From a bacterium (lineage in GTDB: Bacteria; UBP6; UBA1177; JAKLFG01), in contig JAKLIW010000010.1 of assembly GCA_022709425.1 (NCBI GenBank), positions 46,920 to 110,919 of the forward strand: a DNA stretch of 64,000 bases, written 5' to 3'. Under the pieces are notes generated by a model. It was given only the letters and a program-made list of their open reading frames with translations, was not told the DNA's origin and did no database searches. The position numbers and the translations under genes were made by a program. Shown here in pieces: positions 17,598-25,635 of this stretch (positions are counted from its first letter, which is position 1; every line of letters begins with the position of its first letter).

Positions 17598-18577
17598 CCA
17601 ATTATATCAAGGCGCTCATCGGCCTTATCGTCACCATCGTCCTGTTCTGGTTATTGTTTCGTCAGATAGACCTAGTGCTGTTCCTCAGATATCTCGCCGA
17701 CAGTAACCTCTTCTATGTCGCCGCCGGCATGGCCCTCTATCTTTTCTCGTTCATCGTTCGCGGACTGCGCTGGCGGGCGCTCCTCGGCCATTTGAAGAAG
17801 ATATCGCTCATTGAATCGATACGGCTCGTGATGGCGGGCTATGCGGTCAACAACGTCCTGCCGTCGCGTATCGGCGAATTCACCCGCGCCTACCTCGCCG
17901 GGAGCCGCAACGGCATATCGCGTACTGCCGCTTTCGCATCGATATTCGTCGAACGTATCTTTGACGGGCTGACGGTATTCCTGATACTCGCGGCACTCCT
18001 GTTCACCTATCCCTTCCCGGGGTGGGTGCGCAATCTCGCCGAGCTGGCAGGAATCATCTTTGTGTCGCTGTTCCTCTTCGTGCTGCTCAGCTCCTTTTCC
18101 GATCTGCCGATACGGATCGTCCGCGCCGTTTCGGGGCGGGTCCCCCAGTGGCTGGCGATGCCCTTTGACTTGCTGGAGAAGTTCCTGCACGGCACGCGGG
18201 CCATCGAATCACTGGGGCAACTTGCGACGGTGCTCATCCTGTCGTTCGCGGTCTGGACGATAGAGATAGGGGTCTATGTGCTCATCGTCAAGGCGTTCGG
18301 ACTTGATATCCCGTGGATAGCGTACCTCCTGATGCTCGTGACGGTCAACATGGGGATGCTCATCCCCTCGACGCCGGGGGGGCTCGGGGTGTTCCAGTTC
18401 GCGGTGGTCAAATCGCTGGAGATATTCGCCATCGTCACGACGCTCGGCATGGCGGTGTCGCTGGTGCTCCACATGGCCCAGATAGTGCCGGTGACCATCA
18501 TCGGACTCATCTGGCTCTGGCGCAATCACATATCGATCGCGACGCTGGAAAAGGAAAAGGGGCCGGCGGCCGACTGA
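17594..18577 (+). CDS. Lysylphosphatidylglycerol-synthase-type flippase-like membrane protein (UPF0104)
   Basis: This 327-residue polytopic inner-membrane protein belongs to the LPG_synthase_TM/UPF0104 family (PF03706). Family signatures are visible: FIVRGLRWRALLG, VNNVLPSRIGEFTRAYL, a FVERIFDGLTVF helix and the C-terminal PSTPGGLGVFQFAVV. It has only the membrane domain, without the aminoacyl-transferase domain of MprF, so lysyl transfer is unlikely. Such stand-alone members are thought to move or handle polyprenyl- or phospholipid-linked substrates. The start overlaps the sensor gene stop, so expression is coupled to that signalling protein. A small PH-like membrane protein follows after 12 nt. 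Confidence 0.88.
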   Translation: MTNYIKALIGLIVTIVLFWLLFRQIDLVLFLRYLADSNLFYVAAGMALYLFSFIVRGLRWRALLGHLKKISLIESIRLVMAGYAVNNVLPSRIGEFTRAYLAGSRNGISRTAAFASIFVERIFDGLTVFLILAALLFTYPFPGWVRNLAELAGIIFVSLFLFVLLSSFSDLPIRIVRAVSGRVPQWLAMPFDLLEKFLHGTRAIESLGQLATVLILSFAVWTIEIGVYVLIVKAFGLDIPWIAYLLMLVTVNMGMLIPSTPGGLGVFQFAVVKSLEIFAIVTTLGMAVSLVLHMAQIVPVTIIGLIWLWRNHISIATLEKEKGPAAD

Positions 18578-18589
18578 ACGGAGGCCTTC

Positions 18590-19120
18590 ATGAACGATCT
18601 CATCTTCCGCGAGGAACAGCGGTTCGACCAGTGGTGGATGCGCCTGTCGCTCATTGCGCCGCCGTTCATTCTGATAGCGGTCTTCTGGCCGATCATCGAT
18701 TCGCAGCTCATCCGCGGCATCCCGATGGGGCATCCCAAACTTTCCGACGGCGAACTCATCCTGCTTATCGGCGGCATCACGCTCGGCGTCACGATACTCA
18801 CCACGATACCGCTCTTCCTGATGAAACTGGTCACCGAGGTCCGTCCCGACGGGCTTTATGTCCGGTTCATCCCGTTCCATTTCCGCGAAAAACGCTACGG
18901 GTGGGGCGATATCCGGTCGTTCGAGCCGGTGACCTACAGCCCGCTTTTCGAGTACGGCGGGTGGGGGATACGGCGCGGTCGGTCGGGGTGGGCGTTCAAT
19001 GTGAAGGGGGATCGCGGCGTGCGGTTGACCTTCAACGACGGGAAGATGTTGCTTATCGGGTCGCAGGCGGCCGACGAACTGGCGGCGGCGATGCTCGCGG
19101 CGAAGGAGCGGCGCGTCTAA
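18590..19120 (+). CDS. Small membrane protein with PH-like cytoplasmic domain
   Basis: This 176-residue protein has two membrane helices (about 20-40 and 55-78). A beta-rich soluble part (about 82-170) follows, with VRPDGLYVRFIPFHF, WGDIRSFEPV and RRGRSGWAFNV. This layout of a hydrophobic hairpin followed by a bacterial-PH-like fold resembles the DUF6141 group; the family name is from memory, while the layout is seen directly. It follows the flippase-like gene by 12 nt with GGAGG-like upstream bases and is probably the last gene of that operon. No enzyme motif is visible and its function is unknown. Confidence 0.75.
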   Translation: MNDLIFREEQRFDQWWMRLSLIAPPFILIAVFWPIIDSQLIRGIPMGHPKLSDGELILLIGGITLGVTILTTIPLFLMKLVTEVRPDGLYVRFIPFHFREKRYGWGDIRSFEPVTYSPLFEYGGWGIRRGRSGWAFNVKGDRGVRLTFNDGKMLLIGSQAADELAAAMLAAKERRV

Positions 19121-19131
19121 CGCGCTCCCGC

Positions 19132-19160
19132 TTTACTTTCTCAAAACAATTAGTTATTAT
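19132..19160 (+). promoter_or_regulatory. Promoter for the metal-binding-motif lipoprotein
   Basis: TTTACT (19132-19137) and TATTAT (19155-19160) are 17 nt apart. Transcription would start near 19167 and place the paired hairpin element in the 5' leader, favouring the downstream TTG start at 19272. Confidence 0.5.
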
Positions 19161-19181
19161 GGCGGCATGGTTATGACGAAT

Positions 19182-19278
19182 ACCTCACCCGGCCTAACGG
19201 CCGCCCTCTCCTTGAAAAATGGAGAGGGCGATACCGATCGCTCCTTCTCCTTTTCCAAGGAGAAGGTCGGGTTGAGGT
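19182..19278. repeat. Composite inverted-repeat (REP-like) element
   Basis: Two related units face each other. The left reads ACCTCACCCGGCC, then the hairpin CCCTCTCC/GGAGAGGG. The right, read on the minus strand, is ACCTCAACCCGACC, then the hairpin CCTTCTCC/GGAGAAGG. The outer ends ACCTC and GAGGT pair. Such CCTCACCC...CTCTCC hairpins are common dispersed intergenic repeats in bacteria. Only this copy was noticed in the window. Confidence 0.75.
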
Positions 19279-19934
19279 TATTCTGTGTGCTCGTTCTCTT
19301 TCTCGTCGCCTGTTCTTCGTCAAAATCGGTGCATGATAACGACACGGTGGCGACCGATGAAGATATCCCCGACATCGAAAGCAATGAGAGCGATGACTGT
19401 TGTGAACCGGAGGAAGATATCGATAGTCACGAGATAGACAGTTTTCATGTCACGCTGGGCGATAAGGACCAAGACGCTACCGACAATGACCTCATCGTCT
19501 GTACCCCCGGTACCGTCGAAGAATGTCCCTACGCTGGCCCCGAAGGAACCGAGAATGTCGGTGTTTGTAAGGCGGCGTCCCGCACCTGCAAAGAAGATGG
19601 CACATGGAACAACTGCCACGGCGAGGTATTGCCGACAATGGAAACATGCGACAACGGCATTGACGAAGATTGCAATGGTATCGCCGATGACCTTGATCGA
19701 GATAAGGACGGCTACACTGAATGTGGCGGCATAGATTGCTGTGGCGATGAGTGGGATGAAGGGTGTGGTTGTGTCCTTTTTCCGCAAGAGGTCAATCCGG
19801 GCGCCCCGGAGATTCCCAACGGTTTCGACGATAACTGCAACGGCGAGATAGATGAGGGCTTTGGCCCCGACGAGATTCTGGTTCCTGATATCGATATTTG
19901 TAACCCGGAGCTCCTGTTACTGGAGAAAAGATAG
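19272..19934 (+). CDS. Lipoprotein with MopE-type putative metal-binding motif
   Basis: This is a predicted surface lipoprotein of about 220 residues. The frame is open from 19167, but the first 35 codons would be the REP-like element. The TTG at 19272 follows GGAGAAGG and starts a clean lipoprotein signal (RLFCVLVLFLVAC). An acidic tether follows (DNDTVATDEDIPDIES). The rest is Cys-rich and carries the motif ETCDNGIDEDCNGIADD with DRDKDGYTECGG, repeated as NGFDDNCNGEIDEG. This is the Asp/Asn/Cys calcium- or metal-binding motif frequent in Myxococcota surface proteins and MopE. A clear function beyond metal-dependent folding cannot be assigned. The ATG starts at 19167 and 19173 remain alternatives. 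Confidence 0.75.
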   Translation: MRLFCVLVLFLVACSSSKSVHDNDTVATDEDIPDIESNESDDCCEPEEDIDSHEIDSFHVTLGDKDQDATDNDLIVCTPGTVEECPYAGPEGTENVGVCKAASRTCKEDGTWNNCHGEVLPTMETCDNGIDEDCNGIADDLDRDKDGYTECGGIDCCGDEWDEGCGCVLFPQEVNPGAPEIPNGFDDNCNGEIDEGFGPDEILVPDIDICNPELLLLEKR

Positions 19935-19968
19935 GAGTAACGGCGTCTGCCCGTTCGAGTGACCCTTC

Positions 19969-20028
19969 GTGATGTGCGGAAAATCAAGAGAAATGGTGGA
20001 GCTGGCCGGGATCGAACCGGCGGCCTCT
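19969..20028. repeat. 60-bp direct repeat, distal copy (att-like), including a tRNA-Ala 3' fragment
   Basis: This copy matches 21314-21373 at 59 of 60 positions (only 19976 differs). Bases 19994-20028 equal the last 35 nt of the tRNA-Ala gene, including T-arm, acceptor strand and CCA. Upstream tRNA sequence is absent, so it is a displaced 3' end and not a functional tRNA. It forms one edge of the AAA+ ATPase islet. Confidence 0.9.
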
Positions 20029-20042
20029 GAATCCGAAAGCCG

Positions 20043-20102
20043 AGTTTGCCAAATAGGTACCCAAATTGCAAACTTGACTTTACCAAATAAATGATCTATC
20101 TT
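20043..20102 (+). promoter_or_regulatory. Promoter with upstream inverted repeat for the AAA+ ATPase gene
   Basis: TTGACT (20074-20079) and TATCTT (20097-20102) are 17 nt apart. Just upstream, AGTTTGC (20043-20049) and GCAAACT (20068-20074) form a 7-bp inverted repeat ending at the -35 box. CCAAAT occurs three times (20049, 20061, 20083). These look like regulator contact sites. Confidence 0.5.
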
Positions 20103-20135
20103 CTCCTCGGTGGCATTGAAACAAGGGAGGTCCGC

Positions 20136-21305
20136 ATGAAGTACATACCGCGCTCAGCCGAGAAAACACTGCTTGAAGCGATAGTGGCAGGGAAGGTCGT
20201 GATGATCCTCGGCGCCCGTCAGGTCGGCAAGACCACCCTCGTTACGCAGACGCTCGCCAAGGAAAAGGTCGCCATCCTCAACTTCGACATCGAACTCGAC
20301 CGCCAACGATTCCTTTCGGCGTCGCGCCTTGACCCCGCCGATGCGCTGACCCGCTTCGGTTCGCCGGATATTCTCGTCATTGACGAAGCGCAACGGATAC
20401 CGGAGACCGGCCGCATCATCAAAGGCTGGTACGATCGGAAACTTTCGTGCGTGTTCGTCCTGCTCGGCTCGTCGAGCCTGTCGCTGCTTGACCAGTCGGC
20501 CGAACCGCTGACCGGCCGGAACATCAAGATACCGCTTCCGCCGCTTACCTTTACTGAGATACTCGCGGCCGAATCATGGTATAGCCCGAAAATGGAACCG
20601 GCCGCTTTGCAGGCCGACTTCGCGGCGCAAATAGATGCGCTTCTTCTGGAGCGGGTGGTGTTCGGCGGCTACCCGGAGGTGGTCCGCTCACCGAAGAAAG
20701 AACAGTTACTTCTTTCGCTGGCGGGCGACTATCTGCTTAAGGACATCCTTCATTTCGGTCTGGTAAAAACGCCGGAAGTGCTGCGAAAACTGCTTGCGCT
20801 TCTGGCGCACCAATGCGGCGCGTTGGTCTCGGTCCATGAACTGTCGACCACGCTGGGCATCGCGCGGCAGACGGTCGAGCGTTATCTCGCACTGCTTGAG
20901 GATACCTATATCATCTTCCGGCTTCCGGCGTTCAGCATGAATCCGCGCAAGGAGATAACCAAATCGCACAAGATATTTTTCTGGGATACCGGCATCAGGA
21001 ACGCCATCCTTTCCGATTTCTCGCTTTCTCCCACCCGGAGCGATATCGGCATGCTCTGGGAGAACTGGATCATCGCCGAATTCGCCAAACGGAATCTGCT
21101 GTCGGGATCGCTTTCGCAACTCCATTTCTGGAGAACGCGCAACGGCAGCGAGGTTGATCTGGTCGTCAGGACCAACCGTGCATTTGCCGCCTATGAGATA
21201 AAATGGAGCGCGAAAAAGAGAGCGACGACAGCCTTTACCGAAGAATATAAGGTTCCCGTCACCCGCATATCGCGCACCGAACTTGACGCGTTACTTGAGT
21301 CGTGA
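20136..21305 (+). CDS. AAA+ ATPase with C-terminal DUF4143 domain
   Basis: This 389-residue protein has Walker A GARQVGKTTL at about residues 26-35 and Walker B ILVIDEAQR near 77-85. The sensor-like VLLGSSSLSLL is followed by the DUF4143 region (winged-helix then nuclease-like part), with VHELSTTLGIARQTVERYL and the end WRTRNGSEVDLVV. That last motif resembles the E-x-D of restriction-like nucleases. The ATG at 20136 has GGGAGG upstream; the frame opens 45 nt earlier without a ribosome site. Members of this family are very abundant, highly mobile and mostly uncharacterised. It sits between 60-bp repeats at a tRNA gene, consistent with acquired cargo. A defence or toxin-like role is possible but not shown. 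Confidence 0.88.
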   Translation: MKYIPRSAEKTLLEAIVAGKVVMILGARQVGKTTLVTQTLAKEKVAILNFDIELDRQRFLSASRLDPADALTRFGSPDILVIDEAQRIPETGRIIKGWYDRKLSCVFVLLGSSSLSLLDQSAEPLTGRNIKIPLPPLTFTEILAAESWYSPKMEPAALQADFAAQIDALLLERVVFGGYPEVVRSPKKEQLLLSLAGDYLLKDILHFGLVKTPEVLRKLLALLAHQCGALVSVHELSTTLGIARQTVERYLALLEDTYIIFRLPAFSMNPRKEITKSHKIFFWDTGIRNAILSDFSLSPTRSDIGMLWENWIIAEFAKRNLLSGSLSQLHFWRTRNGSEVDLVVRTNRAFAAYEIKWSAKKRATTAFTEEYKVPVTRISRTELDALLES

Positions 21306-21313
21306 ACCGTTCA

Positions 21314-21373
21314 GTGATGTCCGGAAAATCAAGAGAAATGGTGGAGCTGGCCGGGATCGAACCGGCGGCCTCT
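21314..21373. repeat. 60-bp direct repeat, tRNA-proximal copy
   Basis: This is the partner of the repeat at 19969-20028. It starts 8 bp after the AAA+ ATPase stop codon and runs 35 nt into the 3' part of tRNA-Ala, ending at the 3' strand of the anticodon stem. Confidence 0.9.
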
Positions 21374-21414
21374 AGAGTGCGATTCTAGCGCGCTCCCAAC
21401 TGCGCTACAGCCCC
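21339..21414 (-). tRNA. tRNA-Ala (CGC)
   Basis: Read on the minus strand the 76 nt fold as a normal cloverleaf. The acceptor is GGGGCTG with CAGCTCC, including the G3:U70 pair that marks alanine tRNAs. The D-stem is GCGC/GCGC, the anticodon stem CTAGA/TCTAG, the loop ATCGCAC with anticodon CGC, and the T-arm GCCGG-TTCGATC-CCGGC. Discriminator A is followed by an encoded CCA. It reads GCG codons. Its 3' part is the integration target of the AAA+ ATPase islet. Confidence 0.96.
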
Positions 21415-21504
21415 ACGCAGGCCCCTTTTATAGCGATAAACGCCGCTTTGTCAAACATTCTTTTTCCGGGACCTTCGAACGGCGGTATTGTATCGTTAAA
21501 TTTT

Positions 21505-21533
21505 TTGACATCGCCGGACCTTTTATATATGGT
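21505..21533 (+). promoter_or_regulatory. Strong promoter for the coiled-coil envelope cluster
   Basis: A consensus TTGACA (21505-21510) is followed after 17 nt by TATGGT (21528-21533), inside the AT stretch TTTTATATAT. The leader to the TTG start at 21583 would be about 43 nt. Confidence 0.6.
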
Positions 21534-21582
21534 AAGGCGCGCGTTAGGCTTAGTGATACACTTTTTTCATAAGGGGGCTACC

Positions 21583-24500
21583 TTGAAGAACACGATCCGG
21601 TTGGCCACGATGCTGTGTGCGTTACTCATGGCCGGTACTCTCTGTGCGAAGTCGCTCGTGGTGTTCCCCACGGCGTGGAAGAAGGGCACGGAAAAGGAAT
21701 TCGCCGAAGGTCTTGACGAGAACTTCCAGCTGATGATCGACAAGGTGAAGGGGGCGGAAGCCTCCGGTCCCGACGCGCTGTCGGCCGACATCAAGAAGCA
21801 GCTCAAGAAGTGCGACGGCAAAGTCGCCTGCATCGAGCGGGCCGCCAAGGATCAGACCGACTTCGATCTGGCCCTGTTGCTCTCGTACCAGAAAGGTAAG
21901 ATAGAGATCACGATATTCAACAAGAAGGGTCGCAAGGTGGCCGAGGGTGCCGTCGATGTCGAGGAAGAGGATGAGCCGGAGGATGTGGCCGGCGGTGTGC
22001 TCGGTTCGACCAATAAACTGATCGGCAAGATAAAGGACGAGCCGGAAGAGGAGACTTCTTCCTCCGACGAGATGAGTTCATCATCCGATCAACCGGCCAA
22101 GAAGCTTTCCTCCAGCGAAAAGAAAGAGGTGATGCGCAAGGGTTTCAAGTCCTACCAGACCGCCAACTACAAGGATGCCGTGAACTCCTTCCGCGCCGCC
22201 GATGAGACAGATCTGGGCGACACCACCGACGACATCCGTAAGCTGATGGAGAAGGCAAAGGAAGCGATAAAATCAGAAGATTGGGCCGCTGCGCTCGATA
22301 ACCTCGACCGCGCCGCCGAGAAGGACGACAAGATCCGTCAGGCGGGCTACAAGGCGATCGTTTTCACCAAAGAAAGCAACGAGCGTTGGAAATACAATGA
22401 AACAGCCGATGATGGTACGAACTTCCGCAAGATGTTCAAGGATTTCAAGGGCGAGATAGGCGACCATAAGAAATGGAAAGAGGATGCGCTCCGCAAGCTC
22501 GAGGATGAGCTTGGCGCGACGGCGAAACTCAAGGATACCATCACCCGCAAGTTCGAGGCGGACGAGAAGGATTTCCGTCGCAAGGAGAAGGAGTACGAGG
22601 AGAAGAACGCGGCCGACATCAAGAGCGCACAGGCCGATCTTGAGGGCGGGCTCGACGAGAAGTATGAGAAGAAGATCAAGGTGCTCGATAACAAGATAAA
22701 CAAAAAGACCGAACAGTACGGCAACGACAAGGGCTACGAAGAGTCGTATAAGGATGCCATCGATCAGGAGCTTAAGGCGCTCGACAAGAAATACGAAAAT
22801 ATGCGCAAGGCGGCTGAAAAAGAGAAGAGCGACACGCTAAAGGGGCAGGAAAAGGCGTCGCGTCAGCTGGAAAAGGATACCGAGAAACAGATCGCTGATC
22901 TCGAAGGGAAGTCCAAGGATGTCGAGAAACAACTTGAGGCGATGAACAAAGAGATAGAGAAGGACAACGCGAAGTTCGATAAGGCGGAGCAGAAACTGCA
23001 GGAAGAGCGCGACAAAGGTGTCGGCAAGGATGAGGCGGCCGACCGACTCGACATAGAGAAGGCCGAAAAAGATGCACAGAAGAAGACCGAGGAGCTTAAT
23101 GCCCAGACCGCCGAGTTCGATAAGAAGGACGAGGCGGAGACCAAGTCGCTCGAGAAGGTTCAGCAGGAGATAGATCAGTTCCTCGAGAAGCAGGAACAGC
23201 GTCTGTCGAAGGTGCAGGAGAAGGTCGACAAAGAACGCGAGAAGATAGACAAGGATGCCGATGCCAAGCGTCGTCAGGCAGAAGAGACCGGCGACAAGGA
23301 GTTCGAGAAGCAGGCGCAGAAACTCCAGAAGGATGTGGAGGCGGTCGAGGCCGATATGCGCAAGTTCGAGGAAAAATACAACAATTACGAGAAGAAGACT
23401 GACTACAAGGATCTCCAGAAGAAACTGGCCGCCGCCAACAAGACGCTTCAGAATTTCGAGAAGGGACGCGAGGCGTTCATCAAGAGCAAGACCGATCCGG
23501 TCGACAAGGAGATCGCTACCCTGAACAAGGACCTCGAGTCCTCATTCAAGGATACGAAGGGCAAGATAGAGAAGGAAACGGCCGATTTTAAGGCGAAGAA
23601 AGAGGGAGAAAAGAAAGAAATAGAAAAACGTCTTTCGGCCATTCAAAAGCAGAAGAAGGACTTCCAGAAGAAGTTCGATGCATTGCAGAAGTCGATAGAG
23701 GCGGAGCGTAATCGCAAGGTCAAGGAGATCGAGGGACGCCAAAAGGTGCGCGAGGAACAATTCGCCGCCGAGTCGAAGAAGCGCCGCGCTGCATTCGAGG
23801 CTGAACAGGAGAAGAAGCGGAAGTCGCTCGCCGCGCTCGAAAAGCAGATGAACGATTCGGCCAAGCAAGGTGACAAGCTCCGTGAAGGGCTGGCCAAGAA
23901 GATAGAACAACTCAAGATGGACGCCGAGAAGAAGGTCCAGAAGATCGAAGAGGATTCGGTCAAGAAGGCCCAGAACATGGAAATACAGCAGGAAAAGGAG
24001 CGCAAGGCGGTCTACGCCAAATACGAAGGACTCTACAAACAGGATCGCGCTAAACTCGAGAAAGAGATGAAGGGACTCGAGGCCGAGATGAAGGGGCTCA
24101 TCAAGGAGCGCGACAACGAGCAGACCCGTCTCAAGATGCTCATAGAGAAGCTCGAGAAGGATATTGTTTTGAAACGTGACGAGTGGGAGAAAAACGCCAA
24201 GTCGCGGCAGGGAGCCTTCGAGGGAGAGCTGGCCAAGGCAGGCGCGAAAGAGGCGGCGGCCAAGAAAGAGTACGACAAGCGCAAAGCGCAGATCGAACGC
24301 GATTTTCTCGCCCGACTTGATGGAACCGCCAAGAAGATGATAGACAAGACCGCCACCAGTTCGAAGAAAGAATATGAGATAGAGCGGAGCCGCGATGTCG
24401 AGGCGACCGGCGTCACCAAAGAGATTAACGCACTGCGCGTTCAGGTCTACGTGAATCGAGCGCTGGGCAAGCTCAAGGACGGTGATTTCAAAGAGGCGCG

Positions 24501-24726
24501 CAAATTGCTCTACAAAGGGGCCTACTACGACAAGGAGAACAAGCAGGTGAAGGATGGGTTCGCCGAGGTCCTCAAGACCGCCGGGGCGATGTTCGCCGAG
24601 GCGAGCCGTCTAATGGCCGACGACCCGGAACAGGCAAAGACGATCCTGCGTAAACTGACCGCCAATCTTTCCTCCACCGACGAATACTACATCAAGGCGA
24701 AGTTCCTGCTACTCGATGAGGAGTAG
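21583..24726 (+). CDS. Very large exported coiled-coil protein
   Basis: The start is TTG at 21583 after AGGGGG, giving a Sec signal peptide (NTIRLATMLCALLMAGTLCA) and about 1020 mature residues. An N-terminal folded part (about 25-145) contains CDGKVACIERAAK and resembles the TolB-N/FlgO-like modules common in Myxococcota. A Ser/Glu linker and a short TPR-like part (about 195-260) follow. From about 290 to 970 the sequence is an almost uninterrupted Lys/Glu/Asp/Gln-rich heptad coiled coil. The C-terminus (about 970-1047) returns to TPR-like helices. It could span the periplasm or act as a scaffold. The next gene encodes a CpoB-like lipoprotein 21 nt away, suggesting a shared envelope role. 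No homologous function is recognised. Confidence 0.85.
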   Translation: MKNTIRLATMLCALLMAGTLCAKSLVVFPTAWKKGTEKEFAEGLDENFQLMIDKVKGAEASGPDALSADIKKQLKKCDGKVACIERAAKDQTDFDLALLLSYQKGKIEITIFNKKGRKVAEGAVDVEEEDEPEDVAGGVLGSTNKLIGKIKDEPEEETSSSDEMSSSSDQPAKKLSSSEKKEVMRKGFKSYQTANYKDAVNSFRAADETDLGDTTDDIRKLMEKAKEAIKSEDWAAALDNLDRAAEKDDKIRQAGYKAIVFTKESNERWKYNETADDGTNFRKMFKDFKGEIGDHKKWKEDALRKLEDELGATAKLKDTITRKFEADEKDFRRKEKEYEEKNAADIKSAQADLEGGLDEKYEKKIKVLDNKINKKTEQYGNDKGYEESYKDAIDQELKALDKKYENMRKAAEKEKSDTLKGQEKASRQLEKDTEKQIADLEGKSKDVEKQLEAMNKEIEKDNAKFDKAEQKLQEERDKGVGKDEAADRLDIEKAEKDAQKKTEELNAQTAEFDKKDEAETKSLEKVQQEIDQFLEKQEQRLSKVQEKVDKEREKIDKDADAKRRQAEETGDKEFEKQAQKLQKDVEAVEADMRKFEEKYNNYEKKTDYKDLQKKLAAANKTLQNFEKGREAFIKSKTDPVDKEIATLNKDLESSFKDTKGKIEKETADFKAKKEGEKKEIEKRLSAIQKQKKDFQKKFDALQKSIEAERNRKVKEIEGRQKVREEQFAAESKKRRAAFEAEQEKKRKSLAALEKQMNDSAKQGDKLREGLAKKIEQLKMDAEKKVQKIEEDSVKKAQNMEIQQEKERKAVYAKYEGLYKQDRAKLEKEMKGLEAEMKGLIKERDNEQTRLKMLIEKLEKDIVLKRDEWEKNAKSRQGAFEGELAKAGAKEAAAKKEYDKRKAQIERDFLARLDGTAKKMIDKTATSSKKEYEIERSRDVEATGVTKEINALRVQVYVNRALGKLKDGDFKEARKLLYKGAYYDKENKQVKDGFAEVLKTAGAMFAEASRLMADDPEQAKTILRKLTANLSSTDEYYIKAKFLLLDEE

Positions 24727-24747
24727 GGCCATCTCGGGGGTATTTCC

Positions 24748-25635
24748 ATGATCCGTATCTTTGTCGCGGCGCTTATCGGCCTTTTGCTGTTCACGGGGTG
24801 CATCGCGCTGAAACAGGATGTGGATGTGGCCAAGGCGGAGTGTGTCGCCGAGAACGTAGCCAAGCGCAAGGTGCTCGAGGAGGCGTTACGCGCCGATCTT
24901 GCGGCGATCACCGAACGGCTGCGTAAGATAGAGGACAAACTGAACATCGACAAAACGGCGCAGGAGAACAAGATGAATCTCTCGTTCTCGACGCTGGACG
25001 ACCTCAAAAACACCATCCGCGACATCAACAGCCGCATCGACTCGATAGATGTCGGGTCGAACAAGGCGGCGGCCGAACTGGCCCCGACGGTTAAGCGGCT
25101 GACCGAACAGTACGATGCGATGGCAAAAGAGCTGGCGCTTTTGCGGGCCGGGGTCGAGGAGCAGAAGCCGGTCGACCATGTGACGATAGACAAGAACGGC
25201 ACGGTACGGCTCCCCGATGCTCCCGAAAAGGCTTTTGCCGAACTCCAGAAGATGAGCACCGACGCCGCTATCGCACCGCAGGTCCGCGACGGCTGGACCC
25301 GTTATATCGCCAAATTTCCCGGGCGGCACGACTGCGAGGCGGTGTTCTACACCGGCGAGACCTTCTCCGCCGAAAAGGCGTGGAACAGCGCCATAGAACA
25401 GTATCGCCGTATCGATACCGAGTATAAAGGGTGTGTCAAGCACGAGATCAGTTATCTCCGTATCGCCGCGGCGCTCATTAGTCTGGGCAAGAAGGATTAC
25501 GCGAAGAAGGTGGTGCTCGGGATGCGCGACATCTTCCCGACGACCGAATATCCCAAGATGACCGCGGAGCTTGAGAAGAAGCTCGGTCTGCCGCCGCGTG
25601 AGAAAAACAAAGACAAACAGGATAAAAAGAAATGA
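24748..25635 (+). CDS. CpoB/YbgF-like lipoprotein with coiled coil and TPR
   Basis: This 295-residue lipoprotein has lipobox FTGC at residues 15-18. A coiled coil covers about 30-145. The second half (about 155-275) has TPR-like helices: AFAELQKMSTDAA, GETFSAEKAWNSAIEQYRRI and AAALISLGKKDYAKKVV. This order of signal, coiled coil and TPR is that of CpoB/YbgF of the Tol-Pal system, although CpoB is normally soluble. The tail is Lys/Asp-rich. It lies between the giant coiled-coil protein and a lipoprotein whose start overlaps its stop (ATGA). No tol or pal genes are in the window, so the Tol link is only structural. Confidence 0.75.
   Translation: MIRIFVAALIGLLLFTGCIALKQDVDVAKAECVAENVAKRKVLEEALRADLAAITERLRKIEDKLNIDKTAQENKMNLSFSTLDDLKNTIRDINSRIDSIDVGSNKAAAELAPTVKRLTEQYDAMAKELALLRAGVEEQKPVDHVTIDKNGTVRLPDAPEKAFAELQKMSTDAAIAPQVRDGWTRYIAKFPGRHDCEAVFYTGETFSAEKAWNSAIEQYRRIDTEYKGCVKHEISYLRIAAALISLGKKDYAKKVVLGMRDIFPTTEYPKMTAELEKKLGLPPREKNKDKQDKKK

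Larger units (their letters stand above)
19969..21373. mobile_element. Small integrase-less islet at tRNA-Ala carrying one AAA+ ATPase gene
   Basis: The segment between the two 60-bp repeats is about 1.3 kb and holds only the AAA+/DUF4143 gene with its own promoter. The intact tRNA lies at one end and a duplicated tRNA 3' end at the other, the standard footprint of site-specific integration into a tRNA gene. No recombinase gene lies inside. Either it was mobilised in trans or it is the remnant of a larger element. Confidence 0.65.

Noticed and set aside
19994..20066. Second tRNA gene in the islet
   Set aside because: Only the 3' 35 nt match a tRNA. The sequence before them cannot form an anticodon stem with the 3' strand, so it is a displaced fragment.
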